Shown here: piece after piece, positions 4,128 to 5,619 of the stretch
Layout of the letters: each line of letters opens with the position of its first letter
How positions within the stretch are numbered: the stretch's first letter is position 1
Source: Deferribacteraceae bacterium
GTDB lineage: Bacteria; Chrysiogenota; Deferribacteres; Deferribacterales; JAISNW01
Direction of reading: 5' to 3'
Assembly: GCA_031285415.1 (NCBI GenBank)
Contig: JAITWF010000003.1
Span: forward strand, 1-5,619
DNA: 5,619 nt
The notes under the pieces: model-generated
Database searches by the model: none
What the model was told of the DNA's origin: nothing
The model's input: only the letters and a program-made list of their open reading frames with translations
Position numbers and translations under genes: made by a program

Positions 4128-5619
4128 ATGTCAATGTTTTGTTTTCAATGCGAGCAGACCGTTAAAGGGGTTGCCTGCACAACGAGCGGTGCCTGCGGCA
4201 AGAAGGAGAGTACCTCTAATTTGCAAGACGACCTCACCGGCAAACTCATAGAGCTTGCAAAGGGCAGCCGCACACCAGATAAAGATAAAGCTATAATAGA
4301 TGGGCTATTCACCACTATCACAAACGTTAGCTTCAACGATGAAACATTAAAGGAGCAGATCGGCTCTGGTAGCAACATATACGATATGAACAAGCTATGG
4401 ACAGATAACGAAGATATTCGCTCCCTTAAATCGCTACTCCTATTCGGTATGCGAGGGATGGCGGCGTACGCACACCATGCACGCATGCTAGGCAAATCAG
4501 ATGATACCGTTAACGGCTTCTTCTATAAAGGGCTTGCTGCTATCGGCTCTGACGTATCTGCCGACGAGCTACTAGGGCTTGTGATGGAGCTTGGAAACGT
4601 TAACCTACAGTGCATGGCACTCTTAAACGACGCAAACGTTGGTGCATACGGTAAACCTACCCCAACCGCTGTCAGCTGCAATATCGAGGCAAGGCCTTTT
4701 ATAGTGATATCAGGGCATGATCTAAAAGATCTACAGCTACTCCTCGAGCAGACCGCTGGAAAGGGGATAAACATCTACACCCACTCGGAGATGCTCCCAG
4801 CACACGCATATCCAGAGCTAAAGAAGCATGCACACCTAAAGGGGAACTTTGGCACAGCTTGGCAGAATCAGCAGAGCGAATTCGCAAATCTGCCAGCACC
4901 GATCTTATTTACCACCAACTGCCTCATGCCTGTGAAGGCTAGCTATCAGGATCGAGTATTCACCACATCGGTGGTATCGTATCCAGAGCTTGTGCATATA
5001 GACGATAATAAAGATTTCACACCTGTGATAAATAAAGCTCTTGAGCTTGGCGGATATAACGAAACGCACAAGATGACAGGGATAAATGGCGGCGATACGC
5101 TATTGACAGGTTTTGCACAGGACACAGTGCTCTCTGTAGCAGATAAGGTGATCGACGCTGTAAAGGGTGGAGCTATCAAGCACTTCTTCCTAGTCGGCGG
5201 CTGCGACGGCGCAAAACCAGGCAGAAACTACTATACCGATTTTGTAAAACAGACACCGAAAGATACTGTAATATTAACCTTAGCGTGCGGCAAATATCGT
5301 TTTAACGACCTAAACATCGGCGAGATCGGCGGTCTTCCTCGTATTATGGATATGGGGCAGTGCAACGACGCATATAGCGCAATCAAGGTGGCTGTAGCTC
5401 TATCGGAGGCGTTCAACTGCTCCGTAAATGAACTACCACTCACGCTAGTACTCTCGTGGTACGAGCAGAAAGCGGTCTGTATCCTGCTTACGCTCTTGGC
5501 ATTAGGTATTAAAAATATCTATATTGGACCAAGCCTGCCAGCGTTTATATCGCCAAACATTCTGAATGTACTTGTAGAGAAGTTTAATCTGACTCCGATC
5601 TCGACACCAGAGGCGGATC
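4128..5619 (+). CDS. hcp: Hybrid cluster protein (Hcp, hydroxylamine/NO reductase), 3' end cut off
   Basis: A cytosolic iron-sulfur protein of anaerobes that reduces nitric oxide or hydroxylamine and protects against nitrosative stress. The frame runs 497 codons without a stop and leaves the window shortly before its expected C-terminus. AGGAG at 4117-4121, 6 nt before the ATG, supports the start. Four N-terminal cysteines C5, C8, C17 and C23 (C-X2-C-X8-C-X5-C) bind the cubane cluster in the class I pattern. All hybrid-cluster ligands known from Desulfovibrio Hcp are seen: H197 (SGHDL), E221 (HSEMLPAH), C265 (TTNCLMP), C359 (GGCDG), C387 (LACGKYRF), C412 (GQCND), E446 and K448 (WYEQKAV). The spacing from the N-terminal cysteines to H197 is about 49 residues shorter than in D. 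vulgaris. It is divergent from a Crp/Fnr regulator; no hcr reductase gene is visible. Confidence 0.95.
   Translation, partial: MSMFCFQCEQTVKGVACTTSGACGKKESTSNLQDDLTGKLIELAKGSRTPDKDKAIIDGLFTTITNVSFNDETLKEQIGSGSNIYDMNKLWTDNEDIRSLKSLLLFGMRGMAAYAHHARMLGKSDDTVNGFFYKGLAAIGSDVSADELLGLVMELGNVNLQCMALLNDANVGAYGKPTPTAVSCNIEARPFIVISGHDLKDLQLLLEQTAGKGINIYTHSEMLPAHAYPELKKHAHLKGNFGTAWQNQQSEFANLPAPILFTTNCLMPVKASYQDRVFTTSVVSYPELVHIDDNKDFTPVINKALELGGYNETHKMTGINGGDTLLTGFAQDTVLSVADKVIDAVKGGAIKHFFLVGGCDGAKPGRNYYTDFVKQTPKDTVILTLACGKYRFNDLNIGEIGGLPRIMDMGQCNDAYSAIKVAVALSEAFNCSVNELPLTLVLSWYEQKAVCILLTLLALGIKNIYIGPSLPAFISPNILNVLVEKFNLTPISTPEAD

Noticed and set aside
4145..5443. Several open frames of 66-116 codons antisense to hcp
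   Set aside because: They lie wholly inside the well-conserved hcp frame, have Ser/Pro/Leu-rich translations with no family resemblance, and lack good ribosome binding sites. They are reading-frame shadows.
1..5619. CRISPR array, tRNA, rRNA, insertion sequence or phage genes
   Set aside because: No regularly spaced direct repeats, cloverleaf-like segments, transposase or phage motifs were seen. The only repeats are the three GTAG hairpins.

Overview
The window looks like chromosomal DNA of an anaerobic member of the Bacillota (clostridia-like), of moderate GC content. The pointers are the yicC-gmk gene order followed by what is probably rpoZ, a YhaM-type 3'-5' exoribonuclease (a family typical of Bacillota), strong AGGAG/GGAGG ribosome binding sites, and a class I-type hybrid cluster protein (Hcp). 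No genus can be named from the sequence alone. All genes seem intact; the first and last are cut by the window edges.

Left part (1-1574, minus strand): yicC, gmk and the first 16 codons of a gene that is probably rpoZ form a leftward operon. yicC and gmk are 6 nt apart, so they are probably translationally coupled. A GC-rich hairpin separates gmk from the next gene. Middle (1575-2376, plus strand): a stomatin-type slipin gene is divergent from yicC and shares a short promoter region with it; its true start is the ATG at 1636, not an upstream TTG. Between slipin and the convergent yhaM gene lies an 80-bp spacer filled almost entirely by two facing GC-rich hairpins.

Right part (2457-4043, minus strand): a Crp/Fnr-family regulator gene followed 9 nt later by yhaM forms a second leftward operon. 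Divergent from it and running off the right edge is hcp (4128 onward), with every expected metal ligand present but an N-terminal helical domain about 49 residues shorter than that of Desulfovibrio Hcp. The regulator-hcp arrangement matches that of HcpR-type nitrosative stress regulators, so local control of hcp by this regulator is the best guess. If so, yhaM (RNA decay) may be drawn into the same response.

The most unusual signal is a family of three short intergenic hairpins (72-94, 2382-2404, 2428-2450). Each has a GTAG tetranucleotide at the 5' foot of a 7-bp stem with a 5-nt loop, and two stem differences between copies are compensated. This is the architecture of REP elements mobilised by RAYT (REP-associated tyrosine) transposases. 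No transposase is present in the window.
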